The notes below the pieces were generated by a model that did not search any database, was not told the DNA's origin, and saw only the letters and a list, made by a program, of their open reading frames with translations. From UBA7328 sp002471345 (GTDB taxonomy: Bacteria > Bacteroidota > Bacteroidia > Chitinophagales > Saprospiraceae): 51,234 nucleotides of DNA. Below are positions 8,234 to 17,876 of the stretch, one piece after another (the stretch's first letter is position 1; each line of letters opens with the position of its first letter). A program made the translations under genes and the position numbers. The stretch lies in NCBI GenBank assembly GCA_964011275.1, contig CAXGOB010000033.1, forward strand, positions 1 to 51,234. Direction: 5' to 3'.

Positions 8234-10078
8234 CTAATTGAGTAAATCTCTTATCGACAAATGTTCTTCAATTTTCTCAACAATATGATCAGCTGTAATA
8301 GGATAACCATTATAGTTTAAAACTTTAATAAGTTTCTTAGGACTGAACTCCAACTCATTGATGATTAGAGTTCTCATTTGCCCTTCTTTATTTTGTTCTA
8401 TAATGAAAACCTCCTTATGATCCTCTATGAATTGTTCTACTTCCTGTCCAAAAGGAAATGCTCTGACTCTCATAGAATCTATAATAATTCCCTTTTCTTC
8501 CATCATCTCCATAGCCTCTGTGGCAGCATAGGTAGTAGTACCATAAAATACCATTCCCAATTCACCTTTATTCTTATTTTGATAAAATTCTGGTTTAGGC
8601 ACTTCATTTTTTGCTGTATTCCACTTCACCGTAAGCCGATCGACATTTCTCTGATATACTTCCCCTTTTTCAGTGTATTTGGCATATTCATCTCTCGAGG
8701 TTCCTCTTGTAAAATATCCTCCTTTTGAAGGGTGAGTACCAGGTATTGTACGATAACAAATCCCATCACCATCTACATCCAAATATCTACCCCAATCTAA
8801 ATCAGACTTTTCTAAATCATTGGCATCTAGCACTTTACCTCTATTAAACTTTCTATTTTTATCCCATTCTAAAGGCTCACATATATGTTCATTCATTCCT
8901 AAATCTAAATCAGACATTAAGAATATTAAAGTTTGAAACCTATCCGCCATATCTAATGCTAATGAAGCCATTTCAAAACATTCTTTGGGCGTACATGGTA
9001 TCAATAAAATGTGTTTTGTATCACCATGAGATGCATATGCAGATGACATCATATCACCTTGTTGTGTACGAGTTGGCATTCCAGTAGAAGGGCCACCTCT
9101 TTGTACATTGACTATAGTAGCAGGAACTTCCGCAAAATATGAAAGACCGATAAATTCATTCATCAGGGACACACCTGCTCCACTTGTGGAAGTAAATGCC
9201 CTTGTTCCATTCCATCCTGCACCTATGACCATGCCGATAGCTGCTAACTCATCTTCTGCTTGAACAAATGCGAACTTTTTCTTTCCTGTTTGCTTCTCAA
9301 CTAAAATTTTAGATGCATGATTTTCATATGCTTTAGCGACGGAAGTAGAAGGGGTAATGGGATACCAAGCCATCATTGTAGCTCCGCCATAAATCATCCC
9401 TAACCCCGTAGCTTCATTTCCTTCAATTAGGATTTTATCTTCAAGTAAATCTCTTTTCTCTAATCTGATAGGAAGGGGGCAAGTTAGGTTCTCCTTAGCA
9501 AAGTTAAATCCAATATCTAATGCCTTGAAATTAGGTGGAATTAGTTTTGGCTTTTTTGCAAATTGTTCTTCAATTAATGTCCTGACCACTTGAATATCAA
9601 TATCAAGTAAGGCAACGGTTGCTCCCAAATAAATAATATTCTTAAAGAGCTGTTGGTGTCGTGGCACTTCAAAATGCTCCATGCTCAGACGCATCATTGG
9701 GATACCCATCATATGAATATCTTCTCTCAGAAACTCAGAATGTAACTGCCTCGAGCTGTCATAAATTAAAAACCCTCCAGTCACAAGGCTCTCTACATCA
9801 TCTTTAAAGCTTTGTGGGTTGACTCCTACAAGGATGTCAATTCCTTCCCGCCTACCTAAGTATCCTTTTTCACTCACACGCACCTCATACCAAGTAGGAA
9901 GACCTTGAATATTTGAAGGGAATATGTTTTTGGGAGACATTGGTACTCCACTCCTGAATATTGCTTTTGCAAATAGTCCATTCGCACTCGCAGATCCAGT
10001 TCCATTTACATTTGCGAACCGGATCACAAAATCATTAACCGAGATTTCTGTGTCCTTTTCTGTGGTTGCTTCTTTCAT
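8234..10078 (-). CDS. korA: 2-oxoacid:acceptor oxidoreductase alpha subunit with fused gamma domain
   Basis: The 614-residue protein has an N-terminal gamma-type domain (about 1-190; NGTGSASANGLFAKAI and GYLGRREGIDILVG) fused to the alpha pyrimidine-binding domain (about 215-420; GGATMMAWYPITPSTS, QAEDELAAIGMVIGAGW, TSGAGVSLMNEF, NVQRGGPSTGMPTRTQQGD) and a C-terminal transketolase-like domain. The fused gamma-alpha form is the normal one for aerobic and bacterial KorA. It binds CoA and forms the active site with KorB, encoded 45 bases downstream. It starts 21 bases after the GltD-like gene, so co-transcription is nearly certain. In an aerobic Bacteroidota this enzyme could bypass 2-oxoglutarate dehydrogenase or act on branched 2-oxoacids. 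Confidence 0.93.
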   Translation of the reverse strand: MKEATTEKDTEISVNDFVIRFANVNGTGSASANGLFAKAIFRSGVPMSPKNIFPSNIQGLPTWYEVRVSEKGYLGRREGIDILVGVNPQSFKDDVESLVTGGFLIYDSSRQLHSEFLREDIHMMGIPMMRLSMEHFEVPRHQQLFKNIIYLGATVALLDIDIQVVRTLIEEQFAKKPKLIPPNFKALDIGFNFAKENLTCPLPIRLEKRDLLEDKILIEGNEATGLGMIYGGATMMAWYPITPSTSVAKAYENHASKILVEKQTGKKKFAFVQAEDELAAIGMVIGAGWNGTRAFTSTSGAGVSLMNEFIGLSYFAEVPATIVNVQRGGPSTGMPTRTQQGDMMSSAYASHGDTKHILLIPCTPKECFEMASLALDMADRFQTLIFLMSDLDLGMNEHICEPLEWDKNRKFNRGKVLDANDLEKSDLDWGRYLDVDGDGICYRTIPGTHPSKGGYFTRGTSRDEYAKYTEKGEVYQRNVDRLTVKWNTAKNEVPKPEFYQNKNKGELGMVFYGTTTYAATEAMEMMEEKGIIIDSMRVRAFPFGQEVEQFIEDHKEVFIIEQNKEGQMRTLIINELEFSPKKLIKVLNYNGYPITADHIVEKIEEHLSIRDLLN

Positions 10079-10099
10079 TCGTACTCTATCTTTTCATTT

Positions 10100-11902
10100 C
10101 TAACCCAAAGCCATTGCTGCTTCTTCGATCTGATCACTGCATGATTTGGTGACGTTATAAAAATACATCTGCATATCCCAAGCTGCAGTCGGGCATCGCT
10201 CAGCACACAAGCCACAATGAAGGCACACATCTTCATCTTTCACCATAACTCTTTTTGTTGGTAATACATCAGATACATAAAGGTCTTGAGATACATTTTC
10301 AGCAGGAGCCTTTAGTCGAGTACGGAGATCTGATTCTTCTCCATTTTCCGTGAAGGTGATGCAACTAGTAGGGCATATATCCATACAAGCATCACATTCT
10401 ATGCATCTATCCGTATTAAAAACAGTCTGGACATCACAATTGAGACATCTTTGAGCTTCTTTGAAACCGATTAATCCATCAAAACCCAATTCAACTTCTA
10501 CCTTTCTATCTTTTAGTGTCTTTTTCTTATCTGCGTGAGGAACTTTGTATCTTATATCATCTACAACAGGACTGTCATACATCCATTCGTGAATGCCCAT
10601 TTTCTGGCTCTCGAGAGTTGTTTTGGGACCTGGTCTATTTTTGACATCCTTTCCAGTCAAAAACAAGTCAATTGATATGGCCGCTTTATGGGCCTGGGCA
10701 ACAGCCGTTATCACATTCTCAGGGCCGAAAGCTGAATCTCCTGCAAAAAACACCTTAGGGTTAGTAGATTGAAATGTCTCTTTATCTAAAACAGGCAACT
10801 CCCATTTTCCAAATTCTATTCCTATATCCTTTTCTATCCAAGGAAAGGCATTGTCTTGACCAATTGCTATCAATACATCATCCGCCTCAATGAACTCTTC
10901 TTCTCCAGTAGGCACTAATGTTCTTCTACCGTTCTCATCATAAACTGCATTCACTTTGTCAAATAAAATCCCTTTCAATTTGCCATTTTCCATAACAAAT
11001 TCTTTAGGGGGCATGTTATTTTTGATAACGATTTCTTCATGAAGTGCATCTTCTATTTCCCAAGGAGAAGCCTTCATTCTCTCAAATTCACTTCTTACTA
11101 CAACATTAACTTGTTCACCACCCAACCTTTTGGATGTTCTACAACAATCCATGGCCGTATTTCCACCTCCTAGCACTATTACTTTTTTTCCAATCTCTTT
11201 TATATGCTCAAAAGCTACACCAGCTAACCACTCTATACCGATATGAATATGGGCATCAGCCTCTTCTCTTCCTGGAATATTTAGGTTTCTACCTTTGGGT
11301 GCTCCTGTCCCAACTAAGATCGCATCATAGTCCTTCTTAAGAATATCAGCCATGCTATCTACAAAATGATTGAAATGAGTATTTATACCCATATCTAAAA
11401 TGTAGTTTACTTCTTCATCTAACACTTCTATAGGTAATCTAAAAGATGGAATCTGCGTACGCATCATACCTCCACCACCACTCCATTCATCATAAAGATC
11501 CAACTCATATCCTAAAGGTGCCAAATCCCTAGCGACAGTAAGAGATGCTGGGCCTCCTCCTATTAAGGCGATTTTTTTCCCATTTTTAATCAAAGGAGCC
11601 TTGGGCATTAAGCTTTTGACCTCACCTTTATTATCCGCTGCCACTCTTTTTAGTCTACAGATGGCTACAGGTTCTTCTTCCAATCTCCCCCTTCTACAGG
11701 CCGGTTCACATGGTCTATCACAGGTTCGGCCTAATATTCCTGGAAACACATTTGATTCCCAATTGATCATATATGCTTCTGTGTATTTCTCTTGAGCTAT
11801 CAGCCTGATGTATTCTGGCACTGGTGTATGAGCAGGACATGCATGTTGGCAATCCACAACTTTGTGAAAGTATTCCGGATCAGATGTATCAGTAGGTTTC
11901 AT
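10100..11902 (-). CDS. GltD-like FAD/NAD(P)H oxidoreductase with four [4Fe-4S] sites, electron partner of KorAB
   Basis: The 600-residue flavoprotein resembles the small subunit of glutamate synthase with extra Fe-S modules. N-terminal cysteines (CQHACPA near 18; TCDRPCEPACRRG near 60) form the helical two-cluster domain of the GltD/dihydropyrimidine dehydrogenase family. An FAD Rossmann motif follows (IALIGGGPASLTVA near 112), then an NAD(P) motif (VIVLGGGNTAMDC near 242) and FFAGDSAFGPENVI near 388. The C-terminus adds a two-cluster ferredoxin domain with CIECDACMDICP and CLHCGLCAERCP. No glutamate synthase large subunit is nearby; korA follows after 21 bases. The likely role is shuttling electrons between KorAB, ferredoxin and NAD(P)H. 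Family and operon are clear, direction of electron flow is inference. Confidence 0.88.
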   Translation of the reverse strand: MKPTDTSDPEYFHKVVDCQHACPAHTPVPEYIRLIAQEKYTEAYMINWESNVFPGILGRTCDRPCEPACRRGRLEEEPVAICRLKRVAADNKGEVKSLMPKAPLIKNGKKIALIGGGPASLTVARDLAPLGYELDLYDEWSGGGGMMRTQIPSFRLPIEVLDEEVNYILDMGINTHFNHFVDSMADILKKDYDAILVGTGAPKGRNLNIPGREEADAHIHIGIEWLAGVAFEHIKEIGKKVIVLGGGNTAMDCCRTSKRLGGEQVNVVVRSEFERMKASPWEIEDALHEEIVIKNNMPPKEFVMENGKLKGILFDKVNAVYDENGRRTLVPTGEEEFIEADDVLIAIGQDNAFPWIEKDIGIEFGKWELPVLDKETFQSTNPKVFFAGDSAFGPENVITAVAQAHKAAISIDLFLTGKDVKNRPGPKTTLESQKMGIHEWMYDSPVVDDIRYKVPHADKKKTLKDRKVEVELGFDGLIGFKEAQRCLNCDVQTVFNTDRCIECDACMDICPTSCITFTENGEESDLRTRLKAPAENVSQDLYVSDVLPTKRVMVKDEDVCLHCGLCAERCPTAAWDMQMYFYNVTKSCSDQIEEAAMALG

Positions 11903-12131
11903 TCATTTCACCTTTAATTGAAATAAATATTACACATAAATCATAATCCGCCAAATTATCAATGAAATATTCACGCATATAGTAAACAATATATTAGAAC
12001 GTTGTTTTTGCAACGAAAACTTAATTCATTTGTAGACGCCCCATACTTACTATTCTTACTCTATTAATTGATTAATACAATCATCAATAACAGACTTTTT
12101 AGAATACTCTTCGTCAAACCACATCATTCCT

Positions 12132-12139
12132 TATTTTTG
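12132..12139 (+). promoter_or_regulatory. Possible Bacteroidota -7 element before yebC
   Basis: TATTTTTG matches the TANNTTTG consensus and lies 22 bases before the yebC ATG, so the leader would be short. I see no good TTG/TTTG element at the expected distance upstream, so this is a weak call. Confidence 0.35.
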
Positions 12140-12161
12140 CAACTTTCAAATATGAATATCA

Positions 12162-12893
12162 ATGGGAAGAGCTTTTGAATTTAGAAAAGCAAGAAAAATG
12201 AAACGTTGGGGCCAAATGGCCAAAACTTTCAGCAGATTAGGAAAAGACATCGTAATAGCCATCAAAGAAGGTGGAGGGATAGCAGACATAGAAAGCAACT
12301 CAAAGTTGAGAGCAGTTTTACAAAACTGCAGGGCAGCTAATATGCCTAAAGACAATGTAGAGCGAGCCATAAAAAAAGCAACGGACAAGGACACCTCTGA
12401 TTATAAAGAAGTAGTCTTAGAAGGATATGGCCCTCATGGTATTGCAGTGTTAGTAGAAACTGCAACAGATAATAATAAAAGAACAGTGGCTAATGTGAGG
12501 AGCTATTTCAATAAATGTGATGGCAATTTGGGTACTCAAGGCTCTGTCTCATTCATGTTTGATAGAAAGTGCCAATTCAAAATTGCAAATAGTGGAGAGG
12601 ATTTAGAAGAGCTGGAATTCGAACTAATTGATTATGGCGCAGAAGAAGTATTTGATGATGATGATGGCATTATGATATATGCAGATTTCCCAAGTTTCGG
12701 TAATCTTCAAAAAGCATTAGAAGACATGGAGAAAGAAATTGTCTCATCTGGATTTGAACAGATACCAAATGTGACTAAGAAACTTACCAATCCTGATGAA
12801 ATAGCTGCCATTAACAAACTAATAGAGAAAATTGAAGAAGACGATGATGTGCAGAATGTATATCATACCATGATTGAAGAATCTCCTGAATAA
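12162..12893 (+). CDS. yebC: YebC/PmpR family protein
   Basis: The 243-residue protein matches the family from end to end: N-terminal GRAFEFRKARKMKRWGQMAK, SNSKLRAVLQNCRAANMPKDNVERAIKKA near residues 45-75, YGPHGIAVLVETATDNNKRTVA near 90-110, and FNKCDGNLGTQGSVSFMFDR near 118-138. YebC proteins were long described as DNA-binding regulators, and some members are now linked to translation of difficult sequences. The ATG at 12162 gives the family N-terminus slightly diverged from the usual MSGHSKW form, as is common in Bacteroidota paralogues. It is followed after 17 bases by the sulfurtransferase gene on the same strand. Confidence 0.93.
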   Translation: MGRAFEFRKARKMKRWGQMAKTFSRLGKDIVIAIKEGGGIADIESNSKLRAVLQNCRAANMPKDNVERAIKKATDKDTSDYKEVVLEGYGPHGIAVLVETATDNNKRTVANVRSYFNKCDGNLGTQGSVSFMFDRKCQFKIANSGEDLEELEFELIDYGAEEVFDDDDGIMIYADFPSFGNLQKALEDMEKEIVSSGFEQIPNVTKKLTNPDEIAAINKLIEKIEEDDDVQNVYHTMIEESPE

Positions 12894-12910
12894 GCGATAA
12901 CCTCAACATT

Positions 12911-13744
12911 TTGAACAAATCACTAGTAAGCTGTAGATGGCTTAAAGAGCACATTAATGATGATGGCCTGATAATTCTAGATGCCAGTCCAAAATCTAAT
13001 CTATCTGGGCTTGAATCAGAGTTCGCTGAGAAAAGAATAAAAGGAGCTAGATCTATAGATATCAAAGCAAATTTTAGCGCTAAAGATTCAGAAATGCCTA
13101 ATACACTCTTATCCACAGAGTCATTTCAAGAAGCTGTTCGTGCCTTGGGTATCAACAATGAACATACAATTGTAGTTTATGACAATTTGGGTATTTATAC
13201 TAGCCCTAGAGTATGGTGGATGTTCAAAGCTATGGGTCATGAAAATATTGCAGTTTTAGATGGAGGGCTTCCGCTATGGGTCAATGAAGGGAATCAAATT
13301 GAAGATATATCAGAATTGGAAATCACAAAAGGAAATTTCACTGCTGCTTTCGATAAAAATATGGTTAAACATATGTCTGATGTAGTGGAAAATGTCTTTT
13401 CTAAAAATGCTCTGGTTCTAGATGCTAGATCAAAAGGAAGGTTTGACGGAACTGCACCTGAGCCAAGACAAAGCTTAATTAGTGGACACATACCCAATTC
13501 AAAAAATTTGCCTTTCAAGAATGTTCTTGATGATGGAAAAATGAAGTCTTCATCTGAGCTTAAATCCTTATTTGAGACAAAAGGCATTGGATCAGAGCCA
13601 TTGATTTTCTCATGTGGCTCAGGTCTTACGGCTTGTATTACTTACTTAGCTGCGGATATTGCACTAGAAAATGAAAAAGCTGTTTATGATGGATCATGGA
13701 CTGAATGGGCTCAGAAACAAACTGATCTAATAGAACAATTGTGA
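12911..13744 (+). CDS. sseA: Sulfurtransferase (3-mercaptopyruvate/thiosulfate type), two rhodanese domains
   Basis: The 277-residue protein has tandem rhodanese domains: an inactive N-terminal one (about 5-125; ALGINNEHTIVVYDNLGIYTSPRVWWMFKAMGH) and a catalytic C-terminal one (about 150-275; VLDARSKGRFDGTAPEPR). The active-site loop is SCGSGLTACI with the cysteine near residue 234; CG-S-G is closer to mercaptopyruvate sulfurtransferases than to the CRKG loop of thiosulfate enzymes. The only start giving the right N-terminus is TTG at 12911 (MNKSLVSCRWL). It overlaps nothing and follows yebC by 17 bases, so the two may be co-transcribed. It is convergent with the hydroxylase gene ending at 13787. 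Confidence 0.9.
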   Translation: MNKSLVSCRWLKEHINDDGLIILDASPKSNLSGLESEFAEKRIKGARSIDIKANFSAKDSEMPNTLLSTESFQEAVRALGINNEHTIVVYDNLGIYTSPRVWWMFKAMGHENIAVLDGGLPLWVNEGNQIEDISELEITKGNFTAAFDKNMVKHMSDVVENVFSKNALVLDARSKGRFDGTAPEPRQSLISGHIPNSKNLPFKNVLDDGKMKSSSELKSLFETKGIGSEPLIFSCGSGLTACITYLAADIALENEKAVYDGSWTEWAQKQTDLIEQL

Positions 13745-13786
13745 GTTTCATAAGGTCATGATTATCAAATCGTGGTGCATAAGAGT

Positions 13787-14716
13787 CTAATCTTTTTTCA
13801 ATTCCTTTTTCAGTTCTGACACCAAACCTGTATGCTTTCTGGTATGAGACCATCCGGGTGGTTGAAATAAGTAATTCAACTTGTTTAAAATACCAGAAGC
13901 ATTCCACATATCTTTTGCTAATAAAACAAATTCTCCAAATTGGACATCCCAAAAATTGTCACTTTTCACATTCCTAGTAATGCCATATTTTACTTTTTCA
14001 TCCTCTCTTAACGGTTGTAATGTGCCTAATGCCCAGTCCCAAAAGAGAGTCATAGAATTATAATTAGTATCTAGATACATCACATTTTGTGCATGATGCA
14101 CTCTATGATGAGATGGAGTCTGAAGAATCTTTTCCAATAATCCATATCTACCTGAAGGAACTACTTTTTCATTTATATGTAAAAGGTTACCCCAAATAAT
14201 ATCTATCACAGCTATACTCAAAACAATAACTGGGTGAACACCAAGTAATGAAGGCATAAAACCTAAAAAGAAAGGCATGTAGAAAATAACTTCAATGAAA
14301 GAATGATTGAAACCCACTAACATATTCATCGACTCAGGTGCATGATGAGGTGAATGTAGACACCAAATCAATCTCACCTTATGAGCTAACCAATGTTGTA
14401 TCCAATAGAAAAGTTCATAAATCAAGAAGCCATAAATCCACCAATAATAAGTAAGGTCTGTAGTAAATAAGGCATTCTTAAATGCTAATAAACTAAAAGA
14501 AGCAGTACTGATCACGCCAATAAGTGCACCAACCACTATATTCATTCCAATCACAAATAAAAAATTGATGGTAGTTTGTTTATAGTCCTTCATTCCCTCA
14601 TATTTTTTAAAAAAATATAGGTAAGCCATCTCAAGAATTGCGTATATAATTAAGATTAAAAGACCTTTCTGAGTTATAGATTCAATAGTAAGTTCATGGG
14701 CTAGAAATTCTTCCAT
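13787..14716 (-). CDS. Sterol desaturase/fatty acid hydroxylase family membrane di-iron protein
   Basis: The 309-residue membrane protein has about four hydrophobic segments and the histidine boxes of the family: QHWLAHKVRLIWCLHSPHH near residues 110-130 and PSHHRVHHAQNVMYLD near 205-220. These histidines bind the di-iron centre that hydroxylates or desaturates a lipid substrate in the cytoplasmic membrane. Bacteroidota have several such proteins acting on fatty acids, carotenoids or ornithine lipids; the substrate here cannot be assigned. Transcription converges on the sulfurtransferase gene and diverges from the acyl-CoA dehydrogenase gene 239 bases away. Confidence 0.87.
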   Translation of the reverse strand: MEEFLAHELTIESITQKGLLILIIYAILEMAYLYFFKKYEGMKDYKQTTINFLFVIGMNIVVGALIGVISTASFSLLAFKNALFTTDLTYYWWIYGFLIYELFYWIQHWLAHKVRLIWCLHSPHHAPESMNMLVGFNHSFIEVIFYMPFFLGFMPSLLGVHPVIVLSIAVIDIIWGNLLHINEKVVPSGRYGLLEKILQTPSHHRVHHAQNVMYLDTNYNSMTLFWDWALGTLQPLREDEKVKYGITRNVKSDNFWDVQFGEFVLLAKDMWNASGILNKLNYLFQPPGWSHTRKHTGLVSELKKELKKD

Positions 14717-14955
14717 AGGGTCAGAATTTTTCTTTTATGCTGACAAAGTAAAAAAAGTCCTTCTTTCTCCATACCTCCTCCAATATTATAGTGCAAAAGA
14801 AGGTGAATCAATTACAAGAACAAAGTTGTTTTAAAATTGACCTGGTTTTTAATTTATTATAATCAAGAAGCCACTATTATGTAATTGAGGTACAAATTAT
14901 TCTCTTTTTATGAAAAGAGAAATGGACATCAGTTATCTTTCCACAAACAATCTCA

Positions 14956-16761
14956 ATGGCAAAAGAATATATCAGCATACGTAATTTGAAATTCCTCATG
15001 AGCGAAGTGTTGGAGGTCGACAAACTTTTTCTTTTCACTAAATTTAAAGATTATGATTGGGAGGCTTTTCAAATGACCTTACAAGCTTCTAAGGATTTAT
15101 CTGATAAATATTTGTTTCCCATTTTCACTGAGATGGATAAAAAGAAAGCTTATTACGATGAAACCAGTAAATCTGTAAAAGCTCATCCAGGGTTATATCA
15201 AGCCATTAAGGCATTGGGCGAAGGAGGGTGGATTGGATCAAACTCATCTTATGAGCAAGGGGGCCAACAAATGCCTATCACTCTTCTAAATGCAGGTAGA
15301 ATGATACAGCATGCTGCAAATGCGAATGCCGCAGCATATGGACTCCTGACTGATGGAGCTGCTAATTTAATTCGAGCATTTGCTACAGAAGACTTAATAG
15401 ACCTTTATGTTCCCAAAATGATGAGTGGTGTTTGGCAAGGGACTATGGCATTGACCGAACCTCAAGCCGGAAGTTCCCTATCAGATGTTAAGACTAGTGC
15501 AACACCAAATGATGATGGCACCTACAATATTAAAGGGCAAAAAATATACATATCCGGCGGAGATTATGAAGATGCTGAAAATATTATTCACCTCACATTG
15601 GCAAGAATAGATGGTGCACCAATTGGAACAAAAGGAATATCTCTATTCGTTGTACCAAAATATCGAAACGAGAATGGTCAATCCGTTTCAAATGATGTCG
15701 TCACAGCAGGACTATTTGGAAAAATGGGACAGAAAGGATATGTCGCAGCCCACTTGATGATGGGAGAAAGTGAAGATTGTATGGGATATCTAGTTGGAGT
15801 TCCTCATAATGGGTTGAAGTATATGTTTCAGATGATGAATGAAGCTAGAATTGGTACAGGAGCAATGGCTACAGGTACTGCTAGTGCGGCTTATTATGCC
15901 AGTTTACAATATGCCAATGAAAGGCCACAAGGAAGACATCCTTCATCAAAAGATCCCAATGACCCTCAGGTATTGATTATTGAACACGCTGATGTAAGAA
16001 GGATGCTTTTATTCCAAAAATCTATAGTAGAAGGAAGTGCAGCTTTGGTTTTACAATGTTCGTATTATGCTGATTTAGCAGAAAATAGTGAAGGCGAAGA
16101 AAAAGAAAATGCACATCTTTTGTTAGAATTGTTGACACCAGTGGTAAAGTCATTCCCTTCAGAGTGGGGAAACCTCTCTGTGAGTGCGGGTATGCAAGTG
16201 TTAGGTGGTGCTGGGTACACTGATGACTTTCCTTTAGAGCAGTACTATAGAGATATCCGTGTCAATGCCATTTATGAGGGTACTACTACTATTCACGGAA
16301 TGGATATTTTAGGGAGAAAAGTGATGATGAATAATGGTAAAGCCATTCAATTACTTGTTTTAGAAATGGCTATTACTATTAAAGATGCCTCAAGTCATTC
16401 ACATATCAATCCGTATGCTGAGAAATTGGACAAGGCATCTTCATCCTTACGGAAGACTACTTCTCACCTTGTAGAAATTGCGATAAAAGAGGCTCCTGAA
16501 GTCTTTCTTTCTGATGCTACATTGTATCTAGAATTTTTTGGCATTGTAACTATTGCATGGTTATGGCTTAGACAAGGCATATCTGCCCAAAAGTCAATTG
16601 ATAATGGAGTCTCAGAAAGTGAAAATGATTTCTATCAAGGTAAGATTCATACAATGAAATATTATTTTGAATATGAACTTCCCAAAATAGATGCTTTACA
16701 AAAGAGATTATTGAGTGATGACAAATTGACTCTCAACATAGAGTCATCTTACATTAATTGA
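14956..16761 (+). CDS. Acyl-CoA dehydrogenase (long form, about 600 residues)
   Basis: The 601-residue enzyme has the N-terminal helical domain, the FAD-contact segment MALTEPQAGSSLSDVKTSA near 160, the beta-domain KIYISGGDYE near 198, and the C-terminal helical domain with QVLGGAGYTDDFPLEQYYRDIRVNAIYEGTTTIHGMDILGRKV. The glutamate of YEGTT is the expected catalytic base. A further C-terminal extension of about 130 residues matches the long FadE/DmdC-like subgroup rather than the 380-residue mitochondrial type. It would oxidise an acyl-CoA, passing electrons to electron-transfer flavoprotein. An SDR gene follows after 139 bases on the same strand. The chain-length or thio-substrate specificity is not readable. 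Confidence 0.92.
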   Translation: MAKEYISIRNLKFLMSEVLEVDKLFLFTKFKDYDWEAFQMTLQASKDLSDKYLFPIFTEMDKKKAYYDETSKSVKAHPGLYQAIKALGEGGWIGSNSSYEQGGQQMPITLLNAGRMIQHAANANAAAYGLLTDGAANLIRAFATEDLIDLYVPKMMSGVWQGTMALTEPQAGSSLSDVKTSATPNDDGTYNIKGQKIYISGGDYEDAENIIHLTLARIDGAPIGTKGISLFVVPKYRNENGQSVSNDVVTAGLFGKMGQKGYVAAHLMMGESEDCMGYLVGVPHNGLKYMFQMMNEARIGTGAMATGTASAAYYASLQYANERPQGRHPSSKDPNDPQVLIIEHADVRRMLLFQKSIVEGSAALVLQCSYYADLAENSEGEEKENAHLLLELLTPVVKSFPSEWGNLSVSAGMQVLGGAGYTDDFPLEQYYRDIRVNAIYEGTTTIHGMDILGRKVMMNNGKAIQLLVLEMAITIKDASSHSHINPYAEKLDKASSSLRKTTSHLVEIAIKEAPEVFLSDATLYLEFFGIVTIAWLWLRQGISAQKSIDNGVSESENDFYQGKIHTMKYYFEYELPKIDALQKRLLSDDKLTLNIESSYIN

Positions 16762-16900
16762 GGTGATTTAGTACAGAGTCTTCAGATAATTCAGGTTGTG
16801 GCCTGGCAAGATTAAACTGAGAGAAAAAAGCTGTCTGATTTGTTTGTAGTCGAGAAAATGCATTTTCAATTCTCTTCCTTATCTTCAAAGAAAAAATAAC

Positions 16901-17818
16901 ATGAAAGATTTCAAAAACAAGGTAGCAGTAATAACAGGTGCTGGCTCAGGGATGGGTAGAGAGCTGGCCATACAGTTTGTAGAAAGAGGGGCGAAAGTGG
17001 CTATCAATGATTGGAATAAGGAATCACTTGCTGAGACGCTCAATATGATAAATCATTTAGGTGGAAAAGGAAAAGCCTATCATTTTGATGTTTCAGATAA
17101 AAGTACAGTTCACGATTTTTCAAGAGAAGTCATTGAAGATTTTGGTCAGGTGGATATTGTAATCAACAACGCAGGATTTACTCTACCAGCTAAAAGTATA
17201 GAGTTGACAGAATATGATGATTTTGAGAAACTCATGGGCGTCAATATGTGGGGTGTAATTTATGGTTCTAAAGCATTTTTACCTTATTTGAAAAAACGAC
17301 CTGATGCAGTTTTAATGAATACTTCCAGCGTTTTTGGAATTTTTGGTTATCCTACACAGGGCCCATATTGCACCGCTAAATTTGCCGTAAGAGGATTCAC
17401 TGAGACGCTCAGATTAGAGTTAGAGTTAGAAGGAGTAGAAAATGTAAAAGTATGTTGCATTCACCCTGGTGGAATTCAAACGGGCATTGTCAAAAACATT
17501 GATCACTCTAAGTCAAATTTGACAAAATCGGAAATAGAGGAAGCAGAAAAGAATTTTCAAGACTATTGCCCAACTACAGCCTCAGAAGCTGCTTCGCAAA
17601 TAATTAGAGCTATAGAACGTCAAAATCCCAAATTGCTAATTGGTAGAGATGCCAAATTTATGGACTTTGTTGCACGACTATTCCCTACATCTTATAGTAG
17701 GTTCCTGCTGAAAGACTTAAAAACCAATGAAAAGGCTATTGCAAAAGCATTTGCTCCAGATGATAATCAAATTGAAAAAATTAGAAAAGAAACATTAAAT
17801 GAACATCGCATAAGGTAA
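16901..17818 (+). CDS. Short-chain dehydrogenase/reductase
   Basis: The 305-residue classical SDR has the cofactor motif ITGAGSGMGRELA near residue 11, NNAGF near 90, and the catalytic YCTAKFA (YxxxK) near 160 with the serine in MNTSSVFG. The aspartate/asparagine after the second beta strand (AINDWNKES) suggests NAD or a mixed preference. A C-terminal extension beyond the Rossmann fold (about 245-305) is common in Bacteroidota members near acyl-CoA dehydrogenases. It may share a transcript with the acyl-CoA dehydrogenase just upstream. The precise alcohol or keto substrate is unknown. Confidence 0.9.
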   Translation: MKDFKNKVAVITGAGSGMGRELAIQFVERGAKVAINDWNKESLAETLNMINHLGGKGKAYHFDVSDKSTVHDFSREVIEDFGQVDIVINNAGFTLPAKSIELTEYDDFEKLMGVNMWGVIYGSKAFLPYLKKRPDAVLMNTSSVFGIFGYPTQGPYCTAKFAVRGFTETLRLELELEGVENVKVCCIHPGGIQTGIVKNIDHSKSNLTKSEIEEAEKNFQDYCPTTASEAASQIIRAIERQNPKLLIGRDAKFMDFVARLFPTSYSRFLLKDLKTNEKAIAKAFAPDDNQIEKIRKETLNEHRIR

Positions 17819-17876
17819 TTATAGAGTTAATCCATAGCAGCTTGACACTCTCTTTCACTCCTTAATAATGAACTCA

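Noticed and set aside
12000..12015. CGTTG-TTTTTG-CAACG hairpin as a terminator
   Set aside because: It lies between two divergent gene starts (kor operon and yebC), where no transcript should end.
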